Positions 25,117 to 33,947 of a stretch of 64,000 bases of DNA are shown here, piece after piece. The stretch is taken from assembly GCF_020832205.1 (NCBI RefSeq), contig NZ_JAFIFD010000037.1:1-64000 (forward strand). Direction: 5' to 3'. Each line of letters opens with the position of its first letter. Position 1 is the first letter of the stretch. The stretch comes from Exiguobacterium sp. Its GTDB lineage: Bacteria; Bacillota; Bacilli; Exiguobacteriales; Exiguobacteriaceae. A program made the translations under genes and the position numbers. The notes under the pieces were generated by a model. It worked only from the letters and a program-made list of their open reading frames with translations, was not told the origin of the DNA and made no database searches.

Positions 25117-25521
25117 ATGGCCGATCAATTTCGTCGCTCCAACCCGTTGTTTCCGATTGGAATCGTCCAAGACTTGACGCAACTGACTGGTAGGCAGATT
25201 CGGTATTACGAAGAACAGGGTCTGATTTCGCCTAGTCGGACGGAATCGAAACGACGACTTTATTCCTTTAATGATGTCGAACGTCTACTCGCGATCAAAG
25301 ATTTCATCGACCAAGGCTTCAACTTGGCGGCGATTCGCCACATGTTGGACAATGAGGCGTCGACAGAAACGGGCTCAACCGCTTCTTCGGACCCGGTCAG
25401 TGAGACTCCGAAAATCTCGGAAAAAGAATTGCACAAACTGTTGAAAACACAGCTTCAAGAAGCCGGACGGTTCAATAAGACGTCACTCATCCAAGGTGAG
25501 TTATCGCGTTTTTACCGCTGA
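25117..25521 (+). CDS. glnR: Nitrogen regulator GlnR (MerR family)
   Basis: 134 residues. N-terminal MerR winged helix with [17 protein letters not shown] (about 24-40), and a C-terminal tail which in B. subtilis senses feedback-inhibited glutamine synthetase. It represses glnRA and other nitrogen genes when nitrogen is plentiful. AAAGGAGGG precedes the ATG. The autoregulatory box is visible in its promoter, and glnA follows 46 bases later. Confidence 0.95.
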   Translation: MADQFRRSNPLFPIGIVQDLTQLTGRQIRYYEEQGLISPSRTESKRRLYSFNDVERLLAIKDFIDQGFNLAAIRHMLDNEASTETGSTASSDPVSETPKISEKELHKLLKTQLQEAGRFNKTSLIQGELSRFYR

Positions 25522-25567
25522 CGGCAACACATCAACCATTACACAATGTGAGAGGGGACATTTCACC

Positions 25568-26908
25568 ATGGCCAGAAAAACGTTCACGAAAGAAGACATT
25601 AAACGGATCGCACAAGAAGAGGACGTACGCTTTATTCGTCTTCAATTTACAGACATCCTCGGCACAATCAAAAACGTCGAGGTGCCGATCAGCCAGTTGG
25701 ACAAGGCGCTCGATAACAAGATGATGTTCGATGGCTCTTCAATCGAAGGGTTCGTTCGCATCGAGGAGTCGGACATGTACCTTTATCCAGACCTTAACAC
25801 GTGGGTTGTCTTCCCGTGGACAAACGGCAGCGGAAAAGTCGCTCGCTTAATTTGTGATATTTATAACCCGGACGGGACACCGTTCAGCGGTGACCCGCGC
25901 GGTACGCTCAAACGCAACCTTGAGCATATGCAAAAACTCGGTTTCACAGCGTTCAACGTCGGACCAGAGCCAGAGTTCTTCCTCTTCAAGAAAGACTTGA
26001 ACGGTCAGCCGACGCTCGAATTGAACGACCAAGGCGGCTACTTCGACTTGGCACCGGTCGACCTCGGCGAGAACTGCCGCAAAGAAATCGTTATCGAACT
26101 CGAGAACATGGGCTTTGAAATCGAAGCGTCACACCACGAAGTCGCACCAGGTCAACACGAAATCGACTTCAAATATGCGGACGCGGTGACGACGGCCGAC
26201 AACATCCAAACGTTCAAACTCGTCGTCAAGACGATCGCGGCGAAGTACGGCCTCCACGCGACGTTCATGCCGAAACCACTCTTCGGCGTCAACGGTTCAG
26301 GGATGCATGCGAACATGTCGCTCTTCAAAGGCGACACGAACGTCTTCTACGACCCGAACGGTGAAATGGAACTCTCGGATACGGCTCGTGCTTTCACGGC
26401 AGGGATCCTCGAGCACGCCCGTGCCTTCACGGCCGTCTGTAACCCGACGGTCAACTCGTACAAGCGTCTCGTGCCAGGTTACGAGGCACCTTGCTACGTC
26501 GCATGGAGCGCGCGCAACCGTTCGCCGCTCGTTCGTGTTCCAGCCGCCCGCGGCCTCTCGACACGTATCGAAGTTCGTTCGGTTGACCCGGCGGCAAACC
26601 CATATCTCGCCCTCGCTGCATTGTTGGCCTCAGGACTTGACGGCATCGAGAAAGATATGAACGCACCAAAACCGATCGACAGCAACATCTACGTCATGGA
26701 CAAGCCAGAGCGCGTCGCGAACGGCATCGACGATCTCCCGGCAACATTGTTCGACGCTCTTGAAGTGCTCCGTGCCGATAAAGTCGTCATGGATTCACTC
26801 GGCGAGCATATCGGCGAACACTTCCTCGAGTTGAAAGAAATCGAGTGGGACATGTTCCGTATGCAAGTGACGGAGTGGGAGCGCGATCAGTACATGACGC
26901 TCTACTAA
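25568..26908 (+). CDS. glnA: Glutamine synthetase, type I
   Basis: 446 residues, the class I-alpha length of Bacilli. It makes glutamine from glutamate, ammonia and ATP. Visible motifs: F-D-G-S-S-I-E-G-F near residue 58 with the following Arg used in glutamine feedback control; N-G-S-G-M-H metal/ammonia region; the [15 protein letters not shown]-binding segment; and [13 protein letters not shown] 25568 follows GAGAGGGG; the upstream in-frame start overlaps glnR and lacks a site. Feedback-inhibited GS is also the co-regulator of GlnR, closing the control loop. Confidence 0.98.
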   Translation: MARKTFTKEDIKRIAQEEDVRFIRLQFTDILGTIKNVEVPISQLDKALDNKMMFDGSSIEGFVRIEESDMYLYPDLNTWVVFPWTNGSGKVARLICDIYNPDGTPFSGDPRGTLKRNLEHMQKLGFTAFNVGPEPEFFLFKKDLNGQPTLELNDQGGYFDLAPVDLGENCRKEIVIELENMGFEIEASHHEVAPGQHEIDFKYADAVTTADNIQTFKLVVKTIAAKYGLHATFMPKPLFGVNGSGMHANMSLFKGDTNVFYDPNGEMELSDTARAFTAGILEHARAFTAVCNPTVNSYKRLVPGYEAPCYVAWSARNRSPLVRVPAARGLSTRIEVRSVDPAANPYLALAALLASGLDGIEKDMNAPKPIDSNIYVMDKPERVANGIDDLPATLFDALEVLRADKVVMDSLGEHIGEHFLELKEIEWDMFRMQVTEWERDQYMTLY

Positions 26909-26924
26909 GTCGACATCGATAAGA

Positions 26925-26964
26925 AAAAGCGTCCGGACCTGTGAATAGGTCCGGACGCTTTTTT
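26925..26964 (+). terminator. Strong terminator after glnA, bidirectional
   Basis: Sixteen-pair stem AAAAGCGTCCGGACCT/AGGTCCGGACGCTTTT with a 6-base loop and T run on the plus strand; on the minus strand the stem is also followed by T5, so it can end the lexA-DUF2227 transcript. Confidence 0.93.
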
Positions 26965-26975
26965 GCATATCCGAC

Positions 26976-27011
26976 AACAAAGGGCGTCTCCCTCCGGAGA
27001 CGCCCTTTGTT
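26976..27011. other. Long hairpin after the DUF2227 gene
   Basis: Sixteen-pair stem AACAAAGGGCGTCTCC/GGAGACGCCCTTTGTT with a CTCC loop, starting at the minus-strand stop codon. It lacks a T tail, so it may protect the 3' end or work together with the neighbouring terminator. Confidence 0.7.
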
Positions 27012-27451
27012 TAAAAGGCACGTTTGAAAAACGTCGACGTGTAATCGAGCGCCGTATGGAGCGTCGTCGCGAACACGAGGCCGAGGAAGAACGGCAACCC
27101 GTTCGCATCGAGCCAAGCGATGGCGGCGGCTTCATATGATGTGAACGTGAGCAGGATGGCGACCGGGAAGCCGAGATAGATGATTCGAATCAAATCACTC
27201 AACACCGGCAAGTGCGAGAAGAGCGACCGGTGCGGCATCAGCTTCACGTAAGGCAGCCAAAATCCGCGGAGCGGTCCCCAGCGGAAGTAGGCGTCTGATT
27301 TCAAGTCGAGGTCCGGGGAGAGCCAGAGCGTCCCGACGATGGCGCCGAAGAGCAGCACGAGCGGGATGTCGAGTTCAATAAAAGGCGTGGCAACCGCAAG
27401 AGCACCGATTGCCACGAAATTCGTACGCGTATGGGTCTTACCGCTCGCCAT
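27011..27451 (-). CDS. DUF2227 membrane protein, putative metal-binding
   Basis: 146 residues with about four hydrophobic spans and conserved polar residues of DUF2227: T-H-T-R at the start, L-S-P-D-L-D-L-K-S-D, P-H-R-S-L-F-S-H, and H-T-A-L-D-Y-T near the end. The His/Asp set resembles YdjM-like membrane hydrolases and suggests metal binding; activity is unknown. Its ATG overlaps the lexA stop codon by one base (TAATG), so it is translationally coupled to lexA and should be damage-inducible through the same promoter. Confidence 0.8.
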   Translation of the reverse strand: MASGKTHTRTNFVAIGALAVATPFIELDIPLVLLFGAIVGTLWLSPDLDLKSDAYFRWGPLRGFWLPYVKLMPHRSLFSHLPVLSDLIRIIYLGFPVAILLTFTSYEAAAIAWLDANGLPFFLGLVFATTLHTALDYTSTFFKRAF

Positions 27452-28071
27452 TAGTGAATCGTCCGGTATACACCGATGACCTTCCCTAAAATCGACACGT
27501 TATCGAAATACATCGCCTCAAGCTCGTCATTCTCCGGCTGAAGTCTAACTTTTGAGGCCTCTTTGTAAATCCGTTTGACAGTCGCTTCGCCTTCGTCTGT
27601 CATCGCGACGACAATCTCTCCATTATCGGCCGTGTTTTGCTGTCTGACGAGGACGCGATCCCCGTCAAGAATACCGGCGTTCACCATCGAGTCTCCAGAA
27701 ACGGAGAGCATGTAGACGTTGTCGGCACCGACGATGTGGGATGGGAGCGGGAAGTGTTCTTCCACGTTCTCGATCGCCGTGATCGGTGTCCCGGCCGTGA
27801 CTTTCCCGATGACGGGAACGTACGTGACCGCGTCGTGATCTGTCGTGACGACAGTATCCTCACTTAAGATCTCAATCGCCCGCGGCTTCGTCTTGTCGCG
27901 GCGGATCAATCCACGCTTCTCCAAACGGTCCAAGTGACCGTGCACGGTCGAGCTCGAAGCCAAACCGACCGCTTCGCCGATTTCTCGGACAGAAGGTGGA
28001 TATCCTTTAGAGCGCACTTCGTCTTTTATAAAATCAAGAATCTGTTGTTGTCTTGCTGACATTTTTTTCAT
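27451..28071 (-). CDS. lexA: SOS repressor LexA
   Basis: 206 residues. N-terminal winged helix with the highly conserved [20 protein letters not shown], Ala-Gly cleavage site in G-K-V-T-A-G-T-P, catalytic Ser in S-G-D-S-M and catalytic Lys in A-T-V-K-R. The start was set to ATG 28071, preceded by GAGGTGAG; the longer frame to 28158 would run through the promoter and operator. LexA represses SOS genes until RecA filaments trigger its cleavage. It faces the small SOS gene at 28273 across three LexA boxes and is coupled to a DUF2227 gene. Confidence 0.97.
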   Translation of the reverse strand: MKKMSARQQQILDFIKDEVRSKGYPPSVREIGEAVGLASSSTVHGHLDRLEKRGLIRRDKTKPRAIEILSEDTVVTTDHDAVTYVPVIGKVTAGTPITAIENVEEHFPLPSHIVGADNVYMLSVSGDSMVNAGILDGDRVLVRQQNTADNGEIVVAMTDEGEATVKRIYKEASKVRLQPENDELEAMYFDNVSILGKVIGVYRTIH

Positions 28072-28129
28072 AGATCTCACCTCGATTATGTCGAATAACC
28101 TGCGAACGCATCCTATTCTGTATGGTCTA

Positions 28130-28158
28130 AGTTTAACATAGAACACATGAGCGCACAA
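28130..28158 (-). promoter_or_regulatory. Promoter of lexA (minus strand)
   Basis: On the minus strand TTGTGC, 17-base spacer, TAAACT. The -35 overlaps the weak LexA box at 28157-28168, giving autorepression. Confidence 0.6.
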
Positions 28159-28168
28159 ACATTCGTTC
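28157..28168. promoter_or_regulatory. LexA box 1 (one mismatch)
   Basis: AAAC-ATTC-GTTC on the plus strand (GAAC-GAAT-GTTT on the minus), one mismatch from GAAC-N4-GTTC; overlaps the lexA -35. Confidence 0.65.
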
Positions 28169-28177
28169 GTTTTTTTC

Positions 28178-28207
28178 TTGACCGAACAGAAGTTCCTGTT
28201 TTATGAT
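28178..28207 (+). promoter_or_regulatory. Promoter of the SOS membrane-protein operon
   Basis: TTGACC (28178-28183), 18-base spacer, TATGAT (28202-28207). LexA box 2 fills the spacer. Confidence 0.7.
28184..28195. promoter_or_regulatory. LexA box 2 (perfect core)
   Basis: GAAC-AGAA-GTTC lies between -35 and -10 of the rightward promoter, an ideal repression position. Confidence 0.88.
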
Positions 28208-28221
28208 GAGAACAGATAAAC

Positions 28222-28233
28222 GAACAAACGTTC
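28222..28233. promoter_or_regulatory. LexA box 3 (perfect core)
   Basis: GAAC-AAAC-GTTC lies just downstream of the predicted transcription start of the rightward operon. Confidence 0.88.
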
Positions 28234-28272
28234 TCAAGAACGTGCATTCTTATAAACTGGAGGCGAAGTGAA

Positions 28273-28506
28273 ATGAAAGATACGGTAAATGGAATCATCT
28301 TAGTCGGGTTATTGGTGCTCGGTATGTTCGCATTTTTTATGGTCGGAGAAATGAGGCACGTTGAAGTGGCGGCACCTGTCGTCGAAGACACGCGGAGCAT
28401 CGAGGCGGAAGTGGCACGGGCAGAAGCGGAAACGCTCGAAGCACGCATTATCGCCGAACGGGCTGAAAAAGATGAACGCAAGACGACGTGGTTCGCCTCC
28501 GAATAA
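28273..28506 (+). CDS. Small single-span membrane protein, probable SOS cell-division inhibitor (YneA/SosA-like)
   Basis: 77 residues. One N-terminal transmembrane helix (residues 7-25, G-I-I-L-V-G-L-L-V-L-G-M-F-A-F-F-M-V) followed by a 50-residue acidic and charged, Ala/Glu-rich helix. It occupies the place of B. subtilis yneA, divergent from lexA and upstream of yneB, under two perfect LexA boxes. Unlike YneA it has no LysM domain. In size and layout it is closer to the S. aureus division inhibitor SosA. Role as SOS-induced division inhibitor is inferred from position and topology, not from sequence identity. ATG has GGAGGCGAAG upstream. Confidence 0.75.
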   Translation: MKDTVNGIILVGLLVLGMFAFFMVGEMRHVEVAAPVVEDTRSIEAEVARAEAETLEARIIAERAEKDERKTTWFASE

Positions 28507-28548
28507 TCGTTTCTGATTGCGAAACGCCCTCGTTCCTGTGTATCGTAG

Positions 28549-29223
<675 letters not shown>

Positions 29224-29283
29224 TTCCTCAGCGCTGATTTTGTACAGTAGAAGAACAAATTCAGTAGAGAGGGGGCGAGCCTG

Positions 29284-29517
29284 ATGTTAGTACCTGAACA
29301 ATTGGAGCGAATCAATTTCCTCGCCAACAAAGCGAAGACGGACGGTCTATCGCAACAAGAGATGGATGAACAACAAGCTTTACGTCAACAATATTTGAAA
29401 GCGTTCCGTCAGTCATTCAAATCCCAAATGATGGGTATGAAAGTCGTCGATCCGGACGGCAACGACGTGACACCGCAAAAACTTAAAGAAGAGCAAGATC
29501 GCCAACGCTCGGAATGA
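29284..29517 (+). CDS. ynzC: DUF896 protein YnzC
   Basis: 77 residues with the diagnostic R-I-N-F-L-A-N-K-A-K-T-D-G-L-S-Q-Q-E segment and R-Q-Q-Y-L-K-A-F-R. YnzC is a small helical protein, last gene of the SOS operon in B. subtilis; function unknown. GAGAGGGGG precedes the ATG. Ends at the hairpin 29524-29561. Confidence 0.93.
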   Translation: MLVPEQLERINFLANKAKTDGLSQQEMDEQQALRQQYLKAFRQSFKSQMMGMKVVDPDGNDVTPQKLKEEQDRQRSE

Positions 29518-29523
29518 CCTCGA

Positions 29524-29561
29524 ATGCACATCCTATTTCGTTTAGGATGTGCATGTTTGTT
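29524..29561 (+). terminator. Terminator after ynzC
   Basis: Stem ATGCACATCCTA/TAGGATGTGCAT with a 7-base loop, followed by GTTTGTT; the T tail is interrupted. Confidence 0.7.
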
Positions 29562-29653
29562 ATACGCGAACGTCGATGAGGTTCGACGATTGGGTCGAAA
29601 TGAAGACAAAGGAAGTAAACGATTTCAATTAATGTGTTATACTAATTAATTAG

Positions 29654-29682
29654 TTGTGACACACGATTGAGTGTGCTAAAAT
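29654..29682 (+). promoter_or_regulatory. Promoter of tkt, with inverted repeat in the spacer
   Basis: TTGTGA (29654-29659), 17-base spacer, TAAAAT (29677-29682) with a TGC-type extended -10. CACAC-GATTGA-GTGTG forms an inverted repeat inside the spacer and could be an operator. Transcription would start near 29690, so the upstream in-frame ATG at 29683 cannot be the translation start. Confidence 0.75.
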
Positions 29683-29724
29683 ATGACGGGTAGAAACTTT
29701 GTAACAACAGAGAGGATGAAATTA

Positions 29725-31707
29725 GTGGAAACAACTACTAAAGAATTATTAGCGATTAACTCGATTCGGACGCTCTCAATCGATGCGGTCCAAAAAGCGA
29801 ACTCTGGTCACCCGGGGATGCCGATGGGTGCGGCACCGATGGCGTTCACGCTTTGGACAGATAAGATGCGTCATAACCCGAAAAACCCGAACTGGTTCAA
29901 CCGTGACCGTTTCGTGTTATCGGCGGGTCATGGTTCGATGCTCTTGTACTCGCTCCTTCACTTATCTGGTTACGACCTTTCACTCGACGATCTCAAATCG
30001 TTCCGTCAAATGGATTCGAAGACGCCTGGACATCCAGAGTACCGTCACACGGCTGGTGTTGACGCGACGACTGGACCGCTCGGCCAAGGGATTGCCATGG
30101 CTGTCGGTATGGCGATGGCAGAGAAACATTTGGAAGCGACGTACAACCGTGATGAGTTTAACGTGGTTGATCACTTCACATACGGGATTTGCGGCGACGG
30201 CGACTTGATGGAAGGTGTGTCGGCTGAAGCTGCCTCACTCGCTGGTCACTTGAAGCTTGGCAAACTCGTCGTCCTTTATGATTCAAACGACATCTCGCTC
30301 GACGGCGACCTTCACAAGTCGTTCTCTGAGAGCGTCGAAGACCGTTTCAACGCGTACGGCTGGCAAGTCATCCGTGTCGAGGACGGGACAGACATCGATA
30401 CGATTGCGAAAGCGATTGACGAAGCAAAAGCAGAAACGTCGAAACCGACGCTCATCGAAGTGAAGACGGTCATCGGTTTCGGTTCACCGAACAAATCGGG
30501 TAAATCGGCTTCGCACGGTGCTCCGCTCGGAGAAGCAGAAATCGAACTCACAAAACAGTTCTACAAGTGGGAAGGCGAGAACTTCTACGTCCCGACTGAA
30601 GTGTATGACTTGTTCAACGAGAAAGTCGTCGAGCCAGGCGCGAAATATGAGTCTGACTGGAACGAACTCGTCGAAGCATACAAAGCGGCTCACCCAGAGC
30701 TCGGGCAACAGTTCGAGCAGGCAATGGCCAACGAACTCCCAGAAGGTTGGGACAGCGAATTGCCAACGTTTGAGATCGGTTCGAAGAAAGCGACGCGTCA
30801 GACGAGCGGTGAAGTGTTGAACGCTCTCGCGAAAACGATGCCGACGCTCTTCGGTGGGTCAGCTGACCTTGCCGGTTCGAACAACTCGATGATCAAAGGG
30901 GCGGCTGACTTCGACGAAGATCCGGCTGGCCGTAACATCTGGTTCGGTGTCCGCGAGTTCGCGATGGCAGCTGCCGTCAACGGTATGGCGCTCCACGGCG
31001 GAGTTGTCCCGTACGGTGCGACATTCTTCGTCTTCTCGGATTATCTCCGCCCAGCAGTACGTTTGGCTGCGCTCATGGGTCTTCCATCGACGTTCATCTT
31101 GACGCACGACTCGATTGCGGTCGGTGAAGATGGCCCGACGCACGAACCGGTCGAGCACTTGATGAGCTTCCGTTCAATGCCGAACGTATCAGTCCTCCGC
31201 CCGGCGGATGGCAAAGAGACGATCGCGGCCTGGAAACAAGCCGTGACGACGAAGACGACGCCATCACTTCTCGTGTTGACACGTCAAGCGTTGCCAGAAC
31301 TCGAAGGAACATCTGTCGAGTCTGCGGCGAAAGGCGCGTACGTCGTGGCTGGAGAGTCGAATGATGCGGACGTTCTTCTTCTTGGTACAGGATCTGAAGT
31401 TCATGTCCTCGTCGAAGCACGTGAGCAACTCGCCTCAGAAGGCGTCAAGGCGGCTGTTGTGTCGATGCCTTCGTGGGAATTGTTCGAAGCGCAATCGGCA
31501 GAATACAAAGAATCAGTCCTTCCGTCATCTGTGACGAAGCGTGTGTCGCTTGAAGCTGGATCGACGCTCGGTTGGTACAAGTACGTCGGATTCGGCGGTA
31601 AAGTACTAGGAATCGACAAGTTCGGTGCCTCGGCTCCTGGGGACCTCCTCATGAAAGAATACGGCATGTCGGTCGAGAACGTAATCGCCGCTGTCAAATC
31701 ACTTTAA
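29725..31707 (+). CDS. tkt: Transketolase
   Basis: 660 residues. Thiamine-diphosphate enzyme of the non-oxidative pentose phosphate pathway that moves two-carbon units between sugar phosphates. Motifs: [12 protein letters not shown] near residue 22, the ThDP-binding G-D-G-D-L-M-E-G-V...D-S-N-D-I-S segment near 153-187, and the pyrimidine-domain [11 protein letters not shown] 29725 was chosen: AGAGAGG is nine bases upstream and the longer frame starts before the predicted transcript. The position after ynzC is that of B. subtilis tkt. Confidence 0.97.
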   Translation: METTTKELLAINSIRTLSIDAVQKANSGHPGMPMGAAPMAFTLWTDKMRHNPKNPNWFNRDRFVLSAGHGSMLLYSLLHLSGYDLSLDDLKSFRQMDSKTPGHPEYRHTAGVDATTGPLGQGIAMAVGMAMAEKHLEATYNRDEFNVVDHFTYGICGDGDLMEGVSAEAASLAGHLKLGKLVVLYDSNDISLDGDLHKSFSESVEDRFNAYGWQVIRVEDGTDIDTIAKAIDEAKAETSKPTLIEVKTVIGFGSPNKSGKSASHGAPLGEAEIELTKQFYKWEGENFYVPTEVYDLFNEKVVEPGAKYESDWNELVEAYKAAHPELGQQFEQAMANELPEGWDSELPTFEIGSKKATRQTSGEVLNALAKTMPTLFGGSADLAGSNNSMIKGAADFDEDPAGRNIWFGVREFAMAAAVNGMALHGGVVPYGATFFVFSDYLRPAVRLAALMGLPSTFILTHDSIAVGEDGPTHEPVEHLMSFRSMPNVSVLRPADGKETIAAWKQAVTTKTTPSLLVLTRQALPELEGTSVESAAKGAYVVAGESNDADVLLLGTGSEVHVLVEAREQLASEGVKAAVVSMPSWELFEAQSAEYKESVLPSSVTKRVSLEAGSTLGWYKYVGFGGKVLGIDKFGASAPGDLLMKEYGMSVENVIAAVKSL

Positions 31708-31717
31708 GCCACACATC

Positions 31718-31760
31718 ATAGTGATGACCTCCGCCTGACGGAGGCATCACTATTTTTTTC
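31718..31760 (+). terminator. Rho-independent terminator after tkt
   Basis: ATAGTGATG-A-CCTCCG paired with CGGAGG-CATCACTAT (one bulged A), then T7. Confidence 0.92.
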
Positions 31761-31834
31761 TGACGACTAGCGAATTAGCGTAATATAGTGTATAGTAAAA
31801 AACGATGTTTCATATGGTAGAGGAGGTAAAAACC

Positions 31835-32068
31835 TTGAGTACATTGTTCTGGATTCTTATCGTCGTAGCAGCACTCATCGGAGGTATCGCGATCGGTTTC
31901 TTCATCGCTCGTAAATACATGATGAACTACCTCGAACAAAACCCGCCAATCAATGAAGATATGATTCGTACGTTGATGATGCAGATGGGTCAAAAGCCGT
32001 CACAGAAGAAAGTCAACCAAGTGATGCGTGCCATGAACGTTCAAATGAAGAACGAAAAGAAATCATAA
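31835..32068 (+). CDS. yneF: UPF0154 membrane protein YneF
   Basis: 77 residues, one N-terminal transmembrane helix, then the invariant [12 protein letters not shown] and N-P-P-I-N-E...[12 protein letters not shown] segments of UPF0154. Function unknown. TTG 31835 is the likely start: AGAGGAGG is correctly spaced and homologues begin here; the upstream in-frame ATG 31805 lies before the binding site. Follows tkt as in B. subtilis. Confidence 0.92.
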   Translation: MSTLFWILIVVAALIGGIAIGFFIARKYMMNYLEQNPPINEDMIRTLMMQMGQKPSQKKVNQVMRAMNVQMKNEKKS

Positions 32069-32079
32069 TGAGTTACCGG

Positions 32080-32108
32080 AACACTTCGCTGCGGCGGAGT
32101 GTTTTTTT
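32080..32108 (+). terminator. Rho-independent terminator after yneF
   Basis: Stem AACACTTCGC/GCGGAGTGTT (one wobble) with T7. Confidence 0.88.
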
Positions 32109-32192
32109 GTACCCATATTTTGTTAGACAATCGAACAAACTTTCGCTACCATAAATGAATAGTCTTATTTCAAGATATAGGGGGCGTTTCAC

Positions 32193-33947
32193 ATTCGTGT
32201 ATTCAAACAATTATCGTGGTTCTTCAAACTCGAGTGGCGCACATACGCACTCGGCATCGTCTTGCTCATGTTCGTCGCCGCGCTCGAGCTCGTGCCGCCG
32301 CGCATCATCGGCCGCATCGTCGATGAGATGAACGAAGGTTCGCTCGAGCGGAATTTGTTATGGCTCCTCCTTGGCGGTCTCGCCGCCGTCGGCATCGGGA
32401 ACTATGTGGCCCGTTTCTTTTGGCGCTACTTCATTTTCGGAGCGTCGATTCGGCTCGGACGATTGCTTCGGAGCCAGCTGTATCGACACTTTACCAACTT
32501 GGATCAACGATTTTACAAGAAGTCACGCGTCGGAGATTTGATGGCGCATGCGACGAATGATGTGCAAGCCGTGTCGATGACGGCAGGGGCAGGCATTTTG
32601 ACGCTCGTCGATAGCGTGACGATGGGGACGTTCGTCATCATCACGATGGTAACGACGATCAGTTGGAAGCTGACGCTCGTCGCGCTCTTGCCGCTACCTA
32701 TCATGGTCGCGTTGACGACGCGCTACGGAAAATTGTTACATAGCCGGTTCGGTGTCGCGCAGGCAGCGTTCTCGGAACTAAACGACAAAGTGCAAGAGAG
32801 CGTCAGCGGCGTTCGTGTCTTGAAATCGACTGGTGAAATCGGACGAGACGTCGAATCGTTTGAGACGCTGTCTGATGAAGTCATGGCGAAAAACGTGCGC
32901 GTCGCCAAAATCGATGCCTTGTACGACCCGACCATCTTCGGGATCGTCGGACTGTCTTACATATTATCAATCGGATACGGGGCGTACTTGATTGAGCAAG
33001 GCGAGCTCACAATCGGTCAAATCGTCAGTTTCACGGCATACCTCGGCTTGCTCACGTGGCCGATGCTCGCGTTCGGCTGGCTGTTCAACATCGTCGAGCG
33101 GGGCCGGGCCTCATACGACCGGATCGAGCGCATGCTCACCGTCAAACCTGAGATCCAGGACGACCCGGTAGCGGCGACGAAGCTGGCCCATTCTGAAATC
33201 GAGGCCGACGTTCGCTCGTTCGCCTATGACGAGACACCTGTGTTACGAGACGTGTCGTTCCGGCTCGAACGCGGCAAGACGATGGGAGTCGTCGGACGCA
33301 CCGGTTCTGGGAAGACGACGGTCGTCCGCCTGTTGACACGCGAATACGATGTGAATGAAGGAAAAGTCAAAATCGGGGGCATCAACATCCGTCAAGTGAA
33401 AAAATCGGTCTTGCTCGAGCGGGTCGCGCTCGTCCCGCAGGATCATTTCCTCTTCTCGGACTCGATTGCGAACAACATCGCGTTCGGCCGGCCCGAGGCG
33501 AGCATGGAAGAGATCATGAACGCCGCGAAAGTGGCCGAAGTGCATGACGACATCATGCGTCTCCCGGAAGGATACGCGACACTCGTCGGAGAGCGCGGCG
33601 TGACGCTCTCGGGAGGACAAAAACAGCGCATCTCGATCGCGCGGGCGCTCATGATCGATGCGGACGTCCTCATTCTTGACGATGCGTTATCCGCCGTCGA
33701 TGCGAAGACGGAAGAAGCGATCATCGAACATTTCAGAACAGGAAATCCGGACCAATCCCGCTTGATCGTCGCCCATCGTCTCTCGGCCGTCGAACATGCC
33801 GATGAGATTCTCGTCCTCGAGGAAGGGAAAGTCATTCAGCGAGGCAGTCATGACGAACTGATTCAGCAAGAAGGCTGGTATAAAGATACGTACGATCGCC
33901 AACAGCTCGAGGCGATCGTGGAAGGAGGCGGGCACCATGAAGCATGA
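32193..33947 (+). CDS. ABC exporter half-transporter with degenerate ATP site (BmrC/YheI-like), probable ATT start
   Basis: 584 residues if translation starts at ATT 32193. Six-span exporter domain (1-310) then an ATPase domain with Walker A G-R-T-G-S-G-K-T-T (about 368), signature L-S-G-G-Q-K-Q-R and Walker B I-L-I-L-D-D, where Asp replaces the catalytic Glu. That marks the degenerate site of a heterodimeric exporter, as in B. subtilis BmrC (585 residues). The first in-frame ATG (32262) would cut the first membrane helix. Between the in-frame stop at 32178 and the TTG at 32256 there is no ATG, GTG or TTG; ATT 32193 lies eight bases after AGGGGG and gives the family N-terminus (R-V-F-K-Q-L-S-W-F-F-K). 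Confidence 0.88.
   Translation: MRVFKQLSWFFKLEWRTYALGIVLLMFVAALELVPPRIIGRIVDEMNEGSLERNLLWLLLGGLAAVGIGNYVARFFWRYFIFGASIRLGRLLRSQLYRHFTNLDQRFYKKSRVGDLMAHATNDVQAVSMTAGAGILTLVDSVTMGTFVIITMVTTISWKLTLVALLPLPIMVALTTRYGKLLHSRFGVAQAAFSELNDKVQESVSGVRVLKSTGEIGRDVESFETLSDEVMAKNVRVAKIDALYDPTIFGIVGLSYILSIGYGAYLIEQGELTIGQIVSFTAYLGLLTWPMLAFGWLFNIVERGRASYDRIERMLTVKPEIQDDPVAATKLAHSEIEADVRSFAYDETPVLRDVSFRLERGKTMGVVGRTGSGKTTVVRLLTREYDVNEGKVKIGGINIRQVKKSVLLERVALVPQDHFLFSDSIANNIAFGRPEASMEEIMNAAKVAEVHDDIMRLPEGYATLVGERGVTLSGGQKQRISIARALMIDADVLILDDALSAVDAKTEEAIIEHFRTGNPDQSRLIVAHRLSAVEHADEILVLEEGKVIQRGSHDELIQQEGWYKDTYDRQQLEAIVEGGGHHEA

Noticed and set aside
26976-27011. Independent terminator after the DUF2227 gene
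   Set aside because: The stem is long but has no T tail on either strand; the neighbouring hairpin at 26925-26964 fits that role. It is listed as a hairpin only.
28072-28158. Longer LexA start at 28158
   Set aside because: It would translate through the lexA promoter and part of a LexA box; ATG 28071 matches the family N-terminus and has a ribosome site.
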